From Saccharibacillus sacchari DSM 19268 (GTDB lineage Bacteria; Bacillota; Bacilli; Paenibacillales; Paenibacillaceae): DNA of 64,000 bases. The notes beneath the pieces were generated by a model. That model saw nothing but the letters and a program-made list of their open reading frames with translations, ran no database searches and was not told the DNA's origin. A program made the position numbers and the translations under genes. This document shows, one piece after another, positions 27,106 through 35,854 of this stretch (position 1 is the stretch's first letter; each line of letters starts with the position of its first letter). The stretch covers positions 248,001 through 312,000 of the forward strand of contig NZ_KK073875.1 in NCBI RefSeq assembly GCF_000585395.1. The letters are read 5' to 3'.

Positions 27106-27548
27106 CACTCTTCGCTTTCGATCAGGATTCGTTTGCTGCCCGGGCTGTCTTTTTTCGGGATGTCGAGCTTGAGCACGCCGTCTTTCAGCAGGGCTCGGAT
27201 ACCTTCGCGGTCGGCGTCTTCCAGGTAGAAGCGGCGGACGAATTCGCCGTAGCGGCGTTCGCTTAAAATAATCCGGCGCGTATCGTCTTGCGGCTTGCCG
27301 TCTCGACGAACGGCACGGATCGTCAGATAAGAAGCGGTATAATCGATATCGATGTCTTCCTTGTCGAAACCGGGAAGCTCCGCTTCGAGATAGTACCTGC
27401 CGTCTTGTTCATAAATGTCGGTCCGGAACGATAAGGCGCGTTCCCGAAACTTGTCCGCAAAATCCTCGCCGAACGTGCCGCCGAAAGCTTTTGCCATTTG
27501 ATCGAAAATTTCTTCCGCGTGTCTGCCGAATGGTCCTTGTTGGAACAT
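27105..27548 (-). CDS. Hsp20/alpha-crystallin family small heat-shock protein
   Basis: 147 residues. The alpha-crystallin domain spans about 40-145: FRTDIYEQDGRYYLEAELPGF, the GEFVRRFYLED strand, GVLKLDIPK and a short KRILIE end that replaces the common IxI tail. Holdase for unfolded proteins; its position close to dnaJ-clpB makes a joint protein-rescue role likely. The start has GAGAGGAG at about 9-base spacing. Confidence 0.92.
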   Translation of the reverse strand: MFQQGPFGRHAEEIFDQMAKAFGGTFGEDFADKFRERALSFRTDIYEQDGRYYLEAELPGFDKEDIDIDYTASYLTIRAVRRDGKPQDDTRRIILSERRYGEFVRRFYLEDADREGIRALLKDGVLKLDIPKKDSPGSKRILIESEE

Positions 27549-27712
27549 TTTCCATTCTCCTCTCGAAATCGGGTGTCGATGAAGCAGGCGTCTGAGTTCT
27601 TCGGAACAATTCGCAAAACCGGTCAGGGGCTTTTTGGCTCCAAGAACCGATCTTGTACGTATCTATACGGCCGCACAAGATTTTTTATTCGGATTTTTTA
27701 AATTATTTTTAT

Positions 27713-28207
27713 TCATTCGGACTTTGCGCTTTGCCGTTCGGAATCCGTACGCAGTTTTTTGGAAAATCCGATCGAGCCCGAATCATAGCCGCGGCTTCGA
27801 TAAAAAATATGGGCCTTGCTTCGTTCTTCTCTTATCCCGCTGTTCAGGCGCATATAAGAAGCGTTCCGGTCCCTCGCCCAATCTTCGGCTTCGGCCAACA
27901 AACGCCCGCCGATCCCGCTTCCGCGTTCTTGCTCCGCTACTACGAGCGCCATGACGCGGACTTCGCAGGTCGGCTGAAGCAGCGCCATTTCGCTATGGAA
28001 AGCGATCATGCCGATCAATTTCCTGTCCCGCTCCGCGACCCGTATCGCATAATCTTCGCGGCGGCGCAAAGCGGTCAACCGTAAAGACAGCTCTTCCTCC
28101 GAGACCGGATAACCCAGCTGGCCGAACAATTCGATCAATCGACCTGCATCCCCTTCGATCTCGTCTCGAATCGCATAGTCCGCACGACCGCTCGCCTTTT
28201 GGTTCAT
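27713..28207 (-). CDS. GNAT family N-acetyltransferase
   Basis: 164 residues. Motif A VRVMALVVAEQERGSGIGGRLL, then the NSGIREERSKAHIFYRSRGYDSGSIGFSKKL end seen in aminoglycoside/ectoine-like GNATs of Bacilli. The acceptor is unknown. AAAGGAGG lies 8 bases before the ATG. A short open frame ends 4 bases upstream of the start. Confidence 0.88.
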   Translation of the reverse strand: MNQKASGRADYAIRDEIEGDAGRLIELFGQLGYPVSEEELSLRLTALRRREDYAIRVAERDRKLIGMIAFHSEMALLQPTCEVRVMALVVAEQERGSGIGGRLLAEAEDWARDRNASYMRLNSGIREERSKAHIFYRSRGYDSGSIGFSKKLRTDSERQSAKSE

Positions 28208-28211
28208 TACA

Positions 28212-28334
28212 TCAGCCTCCTTTTGACTTTAACAAAACCGCGAACGCTTCATGTTGATCCATGACATGATTGGCGTACCGGGCCGTTTCGGCGTTCAACC
28301 CGTTCTTTTCCAAGACCGCCGCGGCTCCCCGCAT
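28212..28334 (-). CDS. Possible 40-residue ORF or gene remnant upstream of the GNAT gene
   Basis: MRGAAAVLEKNGL...FAVLLKSKGG reads like the helical end of a real protein and stops 4 bases before the next ATG, as in an operon. No ribosome site precedes the ATG, and the open frame continues upstream through a terminator, so it may be a decayed remnant. No family recognised. Confidence 0.25.
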   Translation of the reverse strand: MRGAAAVLEKNGLNAETARYANHVMDQHEAFAVLLKSKGG

Positions 28335-28399
28335 ATTCCATAGTCGGATCTGCCGTGCCAAAACATTCGGTTCGAAGCTTTCCGCATCCAGCTTAACCG

Positions 28400-28432
28400 A
28401 AAAAAAAGCTCGCGGACATGACCGCGAGCTTT
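28400..28432 (-). terminator. Terminator of the GNAT gene at 28463
   Basis: AAAGCTCGCGG and CCGCGAGCTTT with a T run on the minus strand. Confidence 0.8.
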
Positions 28433-28462
28433 CGATATTTCGGCTTTCCCGGTTTGTTCGCT

Positions 28463-28972
28463 TTACAAGACGGAACTGCGCTTTTGCCCGCTTTCGACGG
28501 AAAGTTTCAATTCCATCGGAACCGAGCAGGCCGTATAGCCGTTTTTCGCATAAAAGTCTTCGCCGCGTCCGCTGGGCCAAACGACGATAAAGTCATGGTC
28601 CAACTCGCGCGACCATTGCTCGATGACCTGCGTCAGACGGGTTCCTATGCCCAGTCCGCGATGTTGGGGGCGAGTATAGACATTCGTCATGTAGATAAAC
28701 GGTTGGGTCGCTTTTCCCGGCCGAGGCACTTTGCGAATCATTTCCAGATAGGCATGGGCGACAATCTCGCTGCCGTATTCCGCTACCCAGACGACCCAGT
28801 TTTCCGAACCGATCGCTTCTTCCAGAAACTCGTGCATCTCGTCGGTATAATCCCGCTTCTGCTCGTCCGTTACCGCAAGTTCCGGATGATCCTCCAGCGT
28901 ATAATCGTATCGCATCTCGGCCAACTGCATGATATCGTCAGACCCGGCCGTACGCATAATCAACTCGCTCAT
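28463..28972 (-). CDS. GNAT family N-acetyltransferase
   Basis: 169 residues from the ATG at 28972, selected because GGGAGCGG-ATTAGG precedes it. Motif A is MTNVYTRPQHRGLGIGTRLTQ; the end VWPSGRGEDFYAKNGYT is the usual GNAT C-terminal helix-strand pair. The target is unknown. It is followed by a terminator. It is one of six GNATs in the window (9752, 19486, 27713, 28463, 45420, 45855), none closely alike. Confidence 0.88.
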   Translation of the reverse strand: MSELIMRTAGSDDIMQLAEMRYDYTLEDHPELAVTDEQKRDYTDEMHEFLEEAIGSENWVVWVAEYGSEIVAHAYLEMIRKVPRPGKATQPFIYMTNVYTRPQHRGLGIGTRLTQVIEQWSRELDHDFIVVWPSGRGEDFYAKNGYTACSVPMELKLSVESGQKRSSVL

Positions 28973-29107
28973 CCTAATCCGCTCCCGTCTGTTATGGGTT
29001 GCCCGCCGAAGGCGCAATCGGACCATCAGCCCTTTTTATTCTACTAAAATTCCAGTCGTTAGGCAAAAAGGATTCGGCTGGAGAAGGTTTTCGGCTCGAT
29101 TATGGAT

Positions 29108-30364
29108 TTACTCGTAGCGCAACGCATCAATCGGATTCAATTTCGCTGCCTTGTTTGCCGGATAATAACCGAAGAAAATTCCGATAAACATCGAGAACAA
29201 CACGGTCCCCAAAATGATATACGGGGATAAGACGAAGTCCGCCCCCATCAGCTTGGAACCGATAAAGCCGAGAATCAAGCCCAACGTAATCCCGATCAAG
29301 CCTCCCGTCACGGACAGAACGACTGCTTCCGCCACGAATTGCGTGCGAATATGGGCGTCTTTGGCTCCCAAGGCTTTGCGAACGCCGATCTCGTGCGTCC
29401 GCTCCGTCACGGAAACCAGCATGATGTTCATGACGCCGATCCCGCCGACGATCAGAGCGATGCTGGCAACGGCCGCGACCGCAAGCGATAAAGTTTTCAT
29501 CATCGAATTAGTCGATTCCAGCTCGCTTTTCATATTGTAGGCGTACGATTCCCATTCTTTGTTTTTCTCGTACAGCTTGCTTAAATAGGCGATGATCTTA
29601 TCCGTGAATACATTCAGATCCGTCCCTGTACGGGGGACGACGGTTAACGACGTATAGCCTTTATACTGCGAATCTTTTTTGGCGGTGCTGACCGGAATAT
29701 AGCTGCTGGTCTCCAGATCTTTGTCAGATGCCATCGCGCCCATTCCGGACGGCTGGGTATACTGATAAACGCCGATAATCGTGAACTGCTTAATCGCTTT
29801 GTCCGTGTAGATAATCATATTATTGCCAATGGCTGCTTTATTCGATCCGTATAGCGCATCCGCGGTACGATCGGACACTACAATGACGTTGCGCGTCCCC
29901 TTGATATCCGCATCGCTGACATAACGACCTTCCGCCATTTTGACCTTATTGGCTTTGGCATACCCTACATTGACGCCAGTAATCGAGACATTGCTGTATT
30001 TGCGGGCTAGTTTGGCTTTCCCGCGTCCGGCATCTTCCGATAAAGACAAGGTCTCGATCTCCGGGAACCGACTCAACATCGTATCGATTTGCTCGTTGGA
30101 GATGCGGTCCGAATCTTTGGGAACTTTGGCTGTTGCCGTATCAAACTCTCCGCTCATTTCCTCCGCCCGCATCTGCATCCCGATCGACACATTGTTGATG
30201 CCGAACTCCGCGAATTGATTCGTTACCGACGAGGTCATTGCATTACCTACGGAGATAACGGCAATAACCGATGAAATCCCGATAATGATCCCCAACATAG
30301 TAAGAAACGAACGCATTTTGTTGGCACGCAGACTCTCCAGGGAAAGCAAAAGATTTTCAATCAT
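29108..30364 (-). CDS. MacB-type ABC transporter permease
   Basis: 418 residues: one N-terminal membrane helix (about 18-40), a large extracellular domain (about 45-285) and three C-terminal helices with the FtsX-like GIGVMNIMLVSVTERTHEIGVRKALGA. This is the YknZ/YvrN/MacB type, which drives export by mechanotransmission and not through a classic pore. The start overlaps the ATPase stop (ATGA). It is the third gene of an MFP-ATPase-permease operon. Confidence 0.93.
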   Translation of the reverse strand: MIENLLLSLESLRANKMRSFLTMLGIIIGISSVIAVISVGNAMTSSVTNQFAEFGINNVSIGMQMRAEEMSGEFDTATAKVPKDSDRISNEQIDTMLSRFPEIETLSLSEDAGRGKAKLARKYSNVSITGVNVGYAKANKVKMAEGRYVSDADIKGTRNVIVVSDRTADALYGSNKAAIGNNMIIYTDKAIKQFTIIGVYQYTQPSGMGAMASDKDLETSSYIPVSTAKKDSQYKGYTSLTVVPRTGTDLNVFTDKIIAYLSKLYEKNKEWESYAYNMKSELESTNSMMKTLSLAVAAVASIALIVGGIGVMNIMLVSVTERTHEIGVRKALGAKDAHIRTQFVAEAVVLSVTGGLIGITLGLILGFIGSKLMGADFVLSPYIILGTVLFSMFIGIFFGYYPANKAAKLNPIDALRYE

Positions 30365-31065
30365 GAAAGGGTGCCTCCCCTATTCGACCCAGCCTTGTCC
30401 GAGACGATCCGCCCGTCTTTAACAGTAACGACGCGGGGACATAGCTCTGCCAATTCAGTCGAGTGCGTGATGAATAAAATGGTCTTCTTCTCTTCCCGGT
30501 GGATGCGCAGGAAGATGTCCATGACCAGATTGCCGGTCTTGGAATCCAAAGCGCCTGTCGGTTCGTCGGCCAAAATAATATCCGGATTGTTCGCCAGCGC
30601 ACGGGCAATGGCGACCCGCTGCTTCTGACCGCCCGACAGCTCATTCGGCTGGTGATCCATCCGTTCGTCCATGCCCATCATGGTGAGCAGTTCTTTGGCG
30701 CGACGTTGACGTTCGGCTGGCTTGACGCCTGCATAGACCATCGGCAGCTCGACGTTTTTTAAAGCGCTGTTGCGCGGAATAAGATTGAACGATTGAAACA
30801 CAAACCCGATCTTCTGATTCCGAATCTGTGCCAGTTCATCCCGGTTCATCCGCTGGATCGGCGTGCCGCCTAACTCATATTCTCCGCTGCTCGGTTGATC
30901 CAGCGCTCCGATAATATTCATGAGCGTGGATTTGCCCGAACCGGATTGTCCGACGATCGCGACAAACTCTCCGGAAGCAATGTGCAAATCAATCCCGTCA
31001 AGCACCGTGATTTCATTGGGCGTACCTGCGAAATAGCGCTTGACCACATTACGAATCTCAATCAT
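30361..31065 (-). CDS. MacB-type ABC transporter ATP-binding protein
   Basis: 234 residues, LolD/MacB class. GQSGSGKST (about 39-47), LSGGQKQRVAIARAL and ILADEPTGALDSKTG are intact, as is the D-loop. ATP hydrolysis powers the permease at 29108. It overlaps both neighbours (8 bases with the MFP stop, 4 with the permease start). GGGGAGG precedes the ATG. Confidence 0.95.
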   Translation of the reverse strand: MIEIRNVVKRYFAGTPNEITVLDGIDLHIASGEFVAIVGQSGSGKSTLMNIIGALDQPSSGEYELGGTPIQRMNRDELAQIRNQKIGFVFQSFNLIPRNSALKNVELPMVYAGVKPAERQRRAKELLTMMGMDERMDHQPNELSGGQKQRVAIARALANNPDIILADEPTGALDSKTGNLVMDIFLRIHREEKKTILFITHSTELAELCPRVVTVKDGRIVSDKAGSNRGGTLS

Positions 31066-33652
31066 TGTAAGCAGCCTCCCCTTTGAGTTCGGGTGAAGCC
31101 GTAAGCAGGTCGCTTGCCTCCTGTGCAGCCGAGATAATTGTCATTCCTTGCGAAAGCTGAGGCGACTGAATCTCGACACTGATATCGTTTTGAATGCCTA
31201 ATGCAACCGGAAGCTCTTGCAGTTGACCATTCTGCAGAACATAGATCATATCTCCGCGATCCCCTGCTGTTACGGCGTCCAAAGGTACTGAAAATACGTC
31301 GTTCTTCTGATCCAGCACAATGGTCATCCGTGCGTTCATCCCTACGCGAATACGCGGGTCGGCCTTATCGATATCCACATTGGCCGCAAATTGCACGCTG
31401 GTATTGACCGCTGCCGCTGCTGTCGAATCTCCGGCAGTCGCATTCTTTACAGCAGATGCACCGACGTAAGCCAGCTTCGCCTTGAACTCTTCGTCGCCTG
31501 TACCATCCGTTTTGACGAAAGCGGGTTGACCGACCTGCATAGAGCCGATATCCGCTTCGCCGATCGCCGCGGATACCGTCAGCTTCGACGTATCCTCCAC
31601 CGTAAACATCAATCCTGCGGCAAATTGATCCACGGTCGCATTTTTAAACGTTACGGTTCCGGAAATCGGCGATGTGATCACCGTATCCGCAAGCTGCTTC
31701 TGTAATTTGTCCAAGCTTACCTGTTGCAGTTCGATACTGAGCTGAGCGGCATCGTCCGTTTTGGATTCGGCAATTTGCTGGCTCAACTGCGCGCTCTCGT
31801 AACTGTTTTTGGCCCTTTCCAGGGCCGATGCCGCGGTGGCAAAAGCTTCGCTTTGGTTTTTCAGCGCGCTTTCATAGCCGAGTTTTGTTTTCTCAAGGGA
31901 TTCTTGTGCAGCCGCAAGAGCTTCATTCGCGGTGTTCCCCGTATTTTGATAGGCTTGTTTGGCTTTATCCAACGTATCCCGTGCTGTCGTCAACGACTCT
32001 TCGGAACTGCTCACGGCGTTATCATACGCTTGTTTAGCTTTTTCCAGACTATCCTGAGCACCGACCAGGGACTCGGATGCCCCTTTAAGTGCCGCGTCGT
32101 ACGCTTGTTTGCTTTTCTCTAGTGCATCTCCTGCACTGGCCAATGCTTCTTGGGAACTGTTCCAGGTACCGTCAAAAGATTGCTTGGCTTTGTCCCATGT
32201 ATCTTTGGCGTTTATTTTGGCATCGGCAGCGCTTTTAAGTGCCGAATCATAGCTGATTTGCGCACGATCTACAGCCTGCTTGGCCTGTTCCAGCGCTTCG
32301 GCGGAACTTTCCACGGACTGTTTATAATCCAGATTGGAGCTGGTCACGGCATCTTGAGCTGATTTGATGCTGTCGCGCTGCGTTTGGTTGGCTACCGTAA
32401 GCGCGGCTTGCTTCTCGCTAATATTCGCGCTTGCTTGATCGACTGTACTTTTCAGCGCGGGATCGCCGGCAGGCAGATCAGCGGTTTTGCTGGCCTCGTA
32501 AGCAGCCGACGCCGCTCTATATTCCTGATCCGCATTTTGCAAAGCTATCGTCGCCTGGTTCACCTGGCTGTTGGCACCGCTTTGCGCTTGATTCAAAGCA
32601 TCGACTGCGCTGTTGTATCGATTCAATGCGGATTGCTCGTTAAGCGGCTTTCCTTTTTGCAGTTGGGCGTATTTGTTGGTTGCCGAAGTCAGTTCCGCTT
32701 TTGCTATTTTAACCGTCGGCGTACTTTCGATCGGAAGCTGCGATTCTTTATAAGCCCGCTCCGCAATTTCCAGATCTTTTTTTGCGGACTGTACGGTCGG
32801 CGTGAAGTTCCCCTGCGCGACCAACTGATCATAGGCACGCTGAGCGACCTCTACGTCTTTTTTGGCGGACAACACGGAGTTGCCCGAGTTCCCTTTGCTT
32901 TGAGCTGCCAGCGCGTCGTACTGACGTTGAGCGATATCCAGCTCTTTTTTTGCCGAAACCACTGTCGTACTCGATTGTCCTTGATCCTGACTCAGCAGTG
33001 TATCATATTGGCGCTGTGCTATTTCCAGGTCCTTTTTAGCCGACAGCAATGTGCTGCCTGCCGCTCCTTCTGCTTGTTCACGCGTAATGGCAAGCTGACG
33101 CTCGGCGGTCTTCACGTCTGCTTGGGCCGACAATACCGCGGTACCGGGATTTTTCTCGGCCTGCGCCTTCGTGTCATCGTATTGGCGTTGAGCCGTCTGT
33201 ACTTCAAGCGCAGCCGAGTCTACGCTGCCCTTCGCGGTCGCGATGGCGTTTTTATTGTCCGTACCTGCGCTTTTCAGCGATTCTTTGGAGTTCTGCAAGT
33301 TCAATTCGGCCGACTTGATATCCAAAATCAGATCCGCGGTAGCGAGCGTAGCCAGCTTTTGCCCGGCTTTCACCACGTCGCCCTCCTTCACCAAAACTTC
33401 GGTTAATTTGAGCGAAGAAGGGGCATAGACGTTCCGGCTATTTTGACTGCGTACGCTGCCCGACACCAGCAATGTACGAGTAATCTCTCCTTTTTCCAGT
33501 GACGTTGTCTGCAGGTTCTCCAAGCTTTGTCCTTCCGCGCTTTTGGCGCTTAGCATCGAAGACCAAATCCACCATGCGGCGATCGCCAGGAACAAAAGCG
33601 TAATCCATATCCATTTATGCTTAAAAATTTGTCCGATTCTATTCATTTTCAT
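31058..33652 (-). CDS. Giant membrane-fusion (HlyD/MacA-type) protein with repeated helical hairpin
   Basis: 864 residues, about twice the usual length of Gram-positive MFPs. One N-terminal membrane anchor (about 12-33), lipoyl half 1 (VYAPSSLKLTEVLVKEGDVV, about 75-94), then about 560 mainly helical residues, lipoyl half 2 (ITSPISGTVTFKNATV, about 659-674) and beta-barrel domains. The insert has 29-residue repeats of the SAKKDLEIAQRQYD type at about 174, 203, 232, 261 and 288, and exact 25-residue repeats of the type ESLEKAKQAYD from about 502, 527, 552, 577 and 602. It probably forms a very long hairpin that carries substrate away from the membrane. Ribosome site AAAGGA; first gene of the efflux operon. 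Confidence 0.9.
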   Translation of the reverse strand: MKMNRIGQIFKHKWIWITLLFLAIAAWWIWSSMLSAKSAEGQSLENLQTTSLEKGEITRTLLVSGSVRSQNSRNVYAPSSLKLTEVLVKEGDVVKAGQKLATLATADLILDIKSAELNLQNSKESLKSAGTDNKNAIATAKGSVDSAALEVQTAQRQYDDTKAQAEKNPGTAVLSAQADVKTAERQLAITREQAEGAAGSTLLSAKKDLEIAQRQYDTLLSQDQGQSSTTVVSAKKELDIAQRQYDALAAQSKGNSGNSVLSAKKDVEVAQRAYDQLVAQGNFTPTVQSAKKDLEIAERAYKESQLPIESTPTVKIAKAELTSATNKYAQLQKGKPLNEQSALNRYNSAVDALNQAQSGANSQVNQATIALQNADQEYRAASAAYEASKTADLPAGDPALKSTVDQASANISEKQAALTVANQTQRDSIKSAQDAVTSSNLDYKQSVESSAEALEQAKQAVDRAQISYDSALKSAADAKINAKDTWDKAKQSFDGTWNSSQEALASAGDALEKSKQAYDAALKGASESLVGAQDSLEKAKQAYDNAVSSSEESLTTARDTLDKAKQAYQNTGNTANEALAAAQESLEKTKLGYESALKNQSEAFATAASALERAKNSYESAQLSQQIAESKTDDAAQLSIELQQVSLDKLQKQLADTVITSPISGTVTFKNATVDQFAAGLMFTVEDTSKLTVSAAIGEADIGSMQVGQPAFVKTDGTGDEEFKAKLAYVGASAVKNATAGDSTAAAAVNTSVQFAANVDIDKADPRIRVGMNARMTIVLDQKNDVFSVPLDAVTAGDRGDMIYVLQNGQLQELPVALGIQNDISVEIQSPQLSQGMTIISAAQEASDLLTASPELKGEAAYND

Positions 33653-33730
33653 GTTCGATCCTTTCTTGTTGGGTTATCGAATACACACCCTAAAAAGTTA
33701 CCGAAGCAACCTTAAGAACCGCCAATGCCA

Positions 33731-33784
33731 ATTCTTAATAATTCTTAAGTGGAGTTCAGATTTGACCGACAAACAAGGTAGAAT
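33731..33784 (+). promoter_or_regulatory. Direct repeats and -10 region between the efflux operon and its two-component genes
   Basis: ATTCTTAA occurs at 33731-33738 and 33741-33748, a 10-base direct repeat typical of OmpR-family regulators. TAGAAT (33779-33784) is a plausible -10 box for the regulator gene with no good -35, as expected for an activated promoter. The link is inferred. Confidence 0.4.
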
Positions 33785-33845
33785 GAACCAGATGATAAAA
33801 ACAGACTTAACGATAAAAATCAGCTCCGCGCATGGAGGAACTCCT

Positions 33846-34547
33846 GTGAATGATCCCAAAACCATTTTGATCGCCGACGATAATAACGAGATTCGAGAAA
33901 TTGTTCGTGTCTTATTGGAAAGCGAGAACTACGAAGTGATTGAAGCCGTGGACGGCGAAGATGCGGTGAACAAGGTCACGGAACAGGTCGACCTCATTAT
34001 TCTCGATATCATGATGCCCGTGAAATCCGGCTTCAAAGCGTGTATCGATATTCGGGAGAAAACGAGTGCCCCTATCCTTTTCCTCACTGCCAAAACGCAG
34101 GATTCGGATAAGTACATGGCCTTTTCCGTCGGAAGCGACGATTATATGTCCAAGCCTTTTTCCTATACGGAGTTGGTCTATCGGGTCAAAGCGCTGCTGC
34201 GGCGATACTATGTGTACCGGGGGAAAGAAAAAACGGCTGCTTCCTCCAACCTGATCCAAATTCGCGACTTGTCGATCAATACGGACTCCCATGAAGTGAC
34301 GATAGACGGCAAAGAAATCGTACTGACCGATATCGAATATCAAATCCTGCTGCTCATGGCGCAAAACCAACGCAAAATCTTTTCCGCGCAAAATCTGTAC
34401 GAAAGCGTGTGGGAAGAACCTTACTTTTACAGCTGCAACAATACCGTGATGGTTCATATCCGTAACTTACGAAAGAAAACGGAACACGATCCCCAGGAGC
34501 CCAAGCTGATCAAGACCGTATGGGGAAAGGGGTATCGCATTGAGTAG
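33846..34547 (+). CDS. OmpR/PhoB-family response regulator
   Basis: 233 residues from a GTG start at 33846 with GGAGGA 6 bases upstream. Receiver domain with acidic DD at 11-12, phosphoacceptor D54 (LIILDIMMPVKSG) and K103 (SKPFS), then a winged-helix output domain ending TVWGKGYRIE. It overlaps the kinase gene by 8 bases. It is divergent from the MacB-type efflux operon, which it most likely controls, like the Yvr system of B. subtilis (inference from context). Confidence 0.93.
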   Translation: MNDPKTILIADDNNEIREIVRVLLESENYEVIEAVDGEDAVNKVTEQVDLIILDIMMPVKSGFKACIDIREKTSAPILFLTAKTQDSDKYMAFSVGSDDYMSKPFSYTELVYRVKALLRRYYVYRGKEKTAASSNLIQIRDLSINTDSHEVTIDGKEIVLTDIEYQILLLMAQNQRKIFSAQNLYESVWEEPYFYSCNNTVMVHIRNLRKKTEHDPQEPKLIKTVWGKGYRIE

Positions 34548-35847
34548 GCCTTCTTTTCGCTTAAAATTGAAGGTCCAGTTGACCGCAGCCTTGGTCGTAG
34601 CGGTCGTGCTGGCCTTTCTGCTGTTCATTGCGCTGCAATCGCTCGGCTCTACCTTACTTGATCGTCACTTCGGCCAACCTTCTTTCGTGGCGCAGCAGAA
34701 CCAGAAGATGATCGCCGAGTTGTCGGAATTCGTTTCGCAAAATCGTTTAAGCATCCATGACGATCAACGATTGAACGACTGGTCGAGTAAAAAAAAATAT
34801 TTGACGGTCTATGTCTATCAGGATAAAAAGCTGGTGTACTCCTCGGATGGATTCTATGTGCAAGCTGAAGGAGAAAGCGCCGAGCCTTTTGTCTCTGACG
34901 AATCCCTGTATAACGTTTCGTTTACGGACGCCGATGCTCAGGTCTTCATCGAGTCCTTCGCGGAGTACCGCTATTACACGATGGTCACTTTTGCCTCTCT
35001 GGCTGTCGCATTCGCGTTCTTCCTATGCGCGGTGCTGCTGTTGATTAACGTCAAGACCTCGTACATCGAAGTGTTGGAAAACGAGATCAAAATTCTGGAA
35101 GGCGGCAATCTGGAGTACCCGATCACGATCAAAGGGAAAGATGAGTTGTCGTCTTTGGCGCAGAGCATCAACGAGATGAGAAAGTCTTTTATCGAACGGT
35201 TGGAAAACGAGGAGCTGGCCCGAAAAGCCAACAACGAGCTGGTGACCGCCATGTCGCACGATTTGCGCACTCCGCTTACCGCGTTGATCGGCTATCTCGA
35301 CATTATCCAATATCGCAAATACAAGTCGGACGAACAGCTTTTCAAATATATCGCGAACAGCAAAGACAACGCCTACCGGATCAAGCATCTGTCCGATCAA
35401 TTGTTTGAATACTTTTTGGTGTCTTACAGTCAAAACGATCTGCTGGAGTTGGACGAATACGACGGGCTGCCTTTGCTCGATCAAATGATTGGCACGCATG
35501 CTCCTCTGTTGATGGATGAAGGGTTTGAATTTGAGTTCATTCCCTGCAACGAGCCGTTCACGCTGAGCATCCACGTCATTTCGATGCAGCGGGTGTTTGA
35601 TAATTTATTTTCCAATCTGCTCAAGTATGCGGATAAGTCGGAGCCTGTCACGATCGTGTGTACCTTGCAGGAGAGATGGCTGTATATTCACGTTAAAAAT
35701 CGGATCAAGCAAGGCAGCGTCCATGCGGACAGCAACAGTATCGGGATTAAAGTGTGCGAGCAGATCGTGCAGAATCACGGGGGGAGCTTTGATGTGGTGA
35801 GGACGGAGAAAATGTACAGCGTGGAGGTTAGTTTGCCGGTGGGGTAA
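34540..35847 (+). CDS. Sensor histidine kinase
   Basis: 435 residues from a TTG start. Two membrane helices (about 11-33 and 148-170) frame a roughly 110-residue extracellular sensor; HAMP-like segment, then H240 in MSHDLRTPLTALIGYL. The ATPase part has an N-box (NLFSNLLKYA) and a G2-like SIGIKVCEQIVQNHGG, but the DxGxG G1 box is replaced by KNRIKQGS, as in a known subfamily of Firmicute kinases. Partner of the regulator at 33846. Confidence 0.92.
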   Translation: MSRPSFRLKLKVQLTAALVVAVVLAFLLFIALQSLGSTLLDRHFGQPSFVAQQNQKMIAELSEFVSQNRLSIHDDQRLNDWSSKKKYLTVYVYQDKKLVYSSDGFYVQAEGESAEPFVSDESLYNVSFTDADAQVFIESFAEYRYYTMVTFASLAVAFAFFLCAVLLLINVKTSYIEVLENEIKILEGGNLEYPITIKGKDELSSLAQSINEMRKSFIERLENEELARKANNELVTAMSHDLRTPLTALIGYLDIIQYRKYKSDEQLFKYIANSKDNAYRIKHLSDQLFEYFLVSYSQNDLLELDEYDGLPLLDQMIGTHAPLLMDEGFEFEFIPCNEPFTLSIHVISMQRVFDNLFSNLLKYADKSEPVTIVCTLQERWLYIHVKNRIKQGSVHADSNSIGIKVCEQIVQNHGGSFDVVRTEKMYSVEVSLPVG

Positions 35848-35854
35848 CTTAGAT

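Noticed and set aside
28398-28580. Extending the 28212 frame upstream to 122 codons
   Set aside because: The extension runs through the terminator at 28400-28432 and into the next gene, so only the last part could be real.
32384-33406. 340-codon frame antisense to the giant membrane-fusion protein
   Set aside because: It mirrors the repeats of the real gene; Cys/Phe/Arg-rich composition is not protein-like.
31058-33652. Assembly error as explanation for the repeats in the membrane-fusion protein
   Set aside because: The repeats are diverged at many positions and the frame is intact throughout, so simple duplication by assembly is unlikely.
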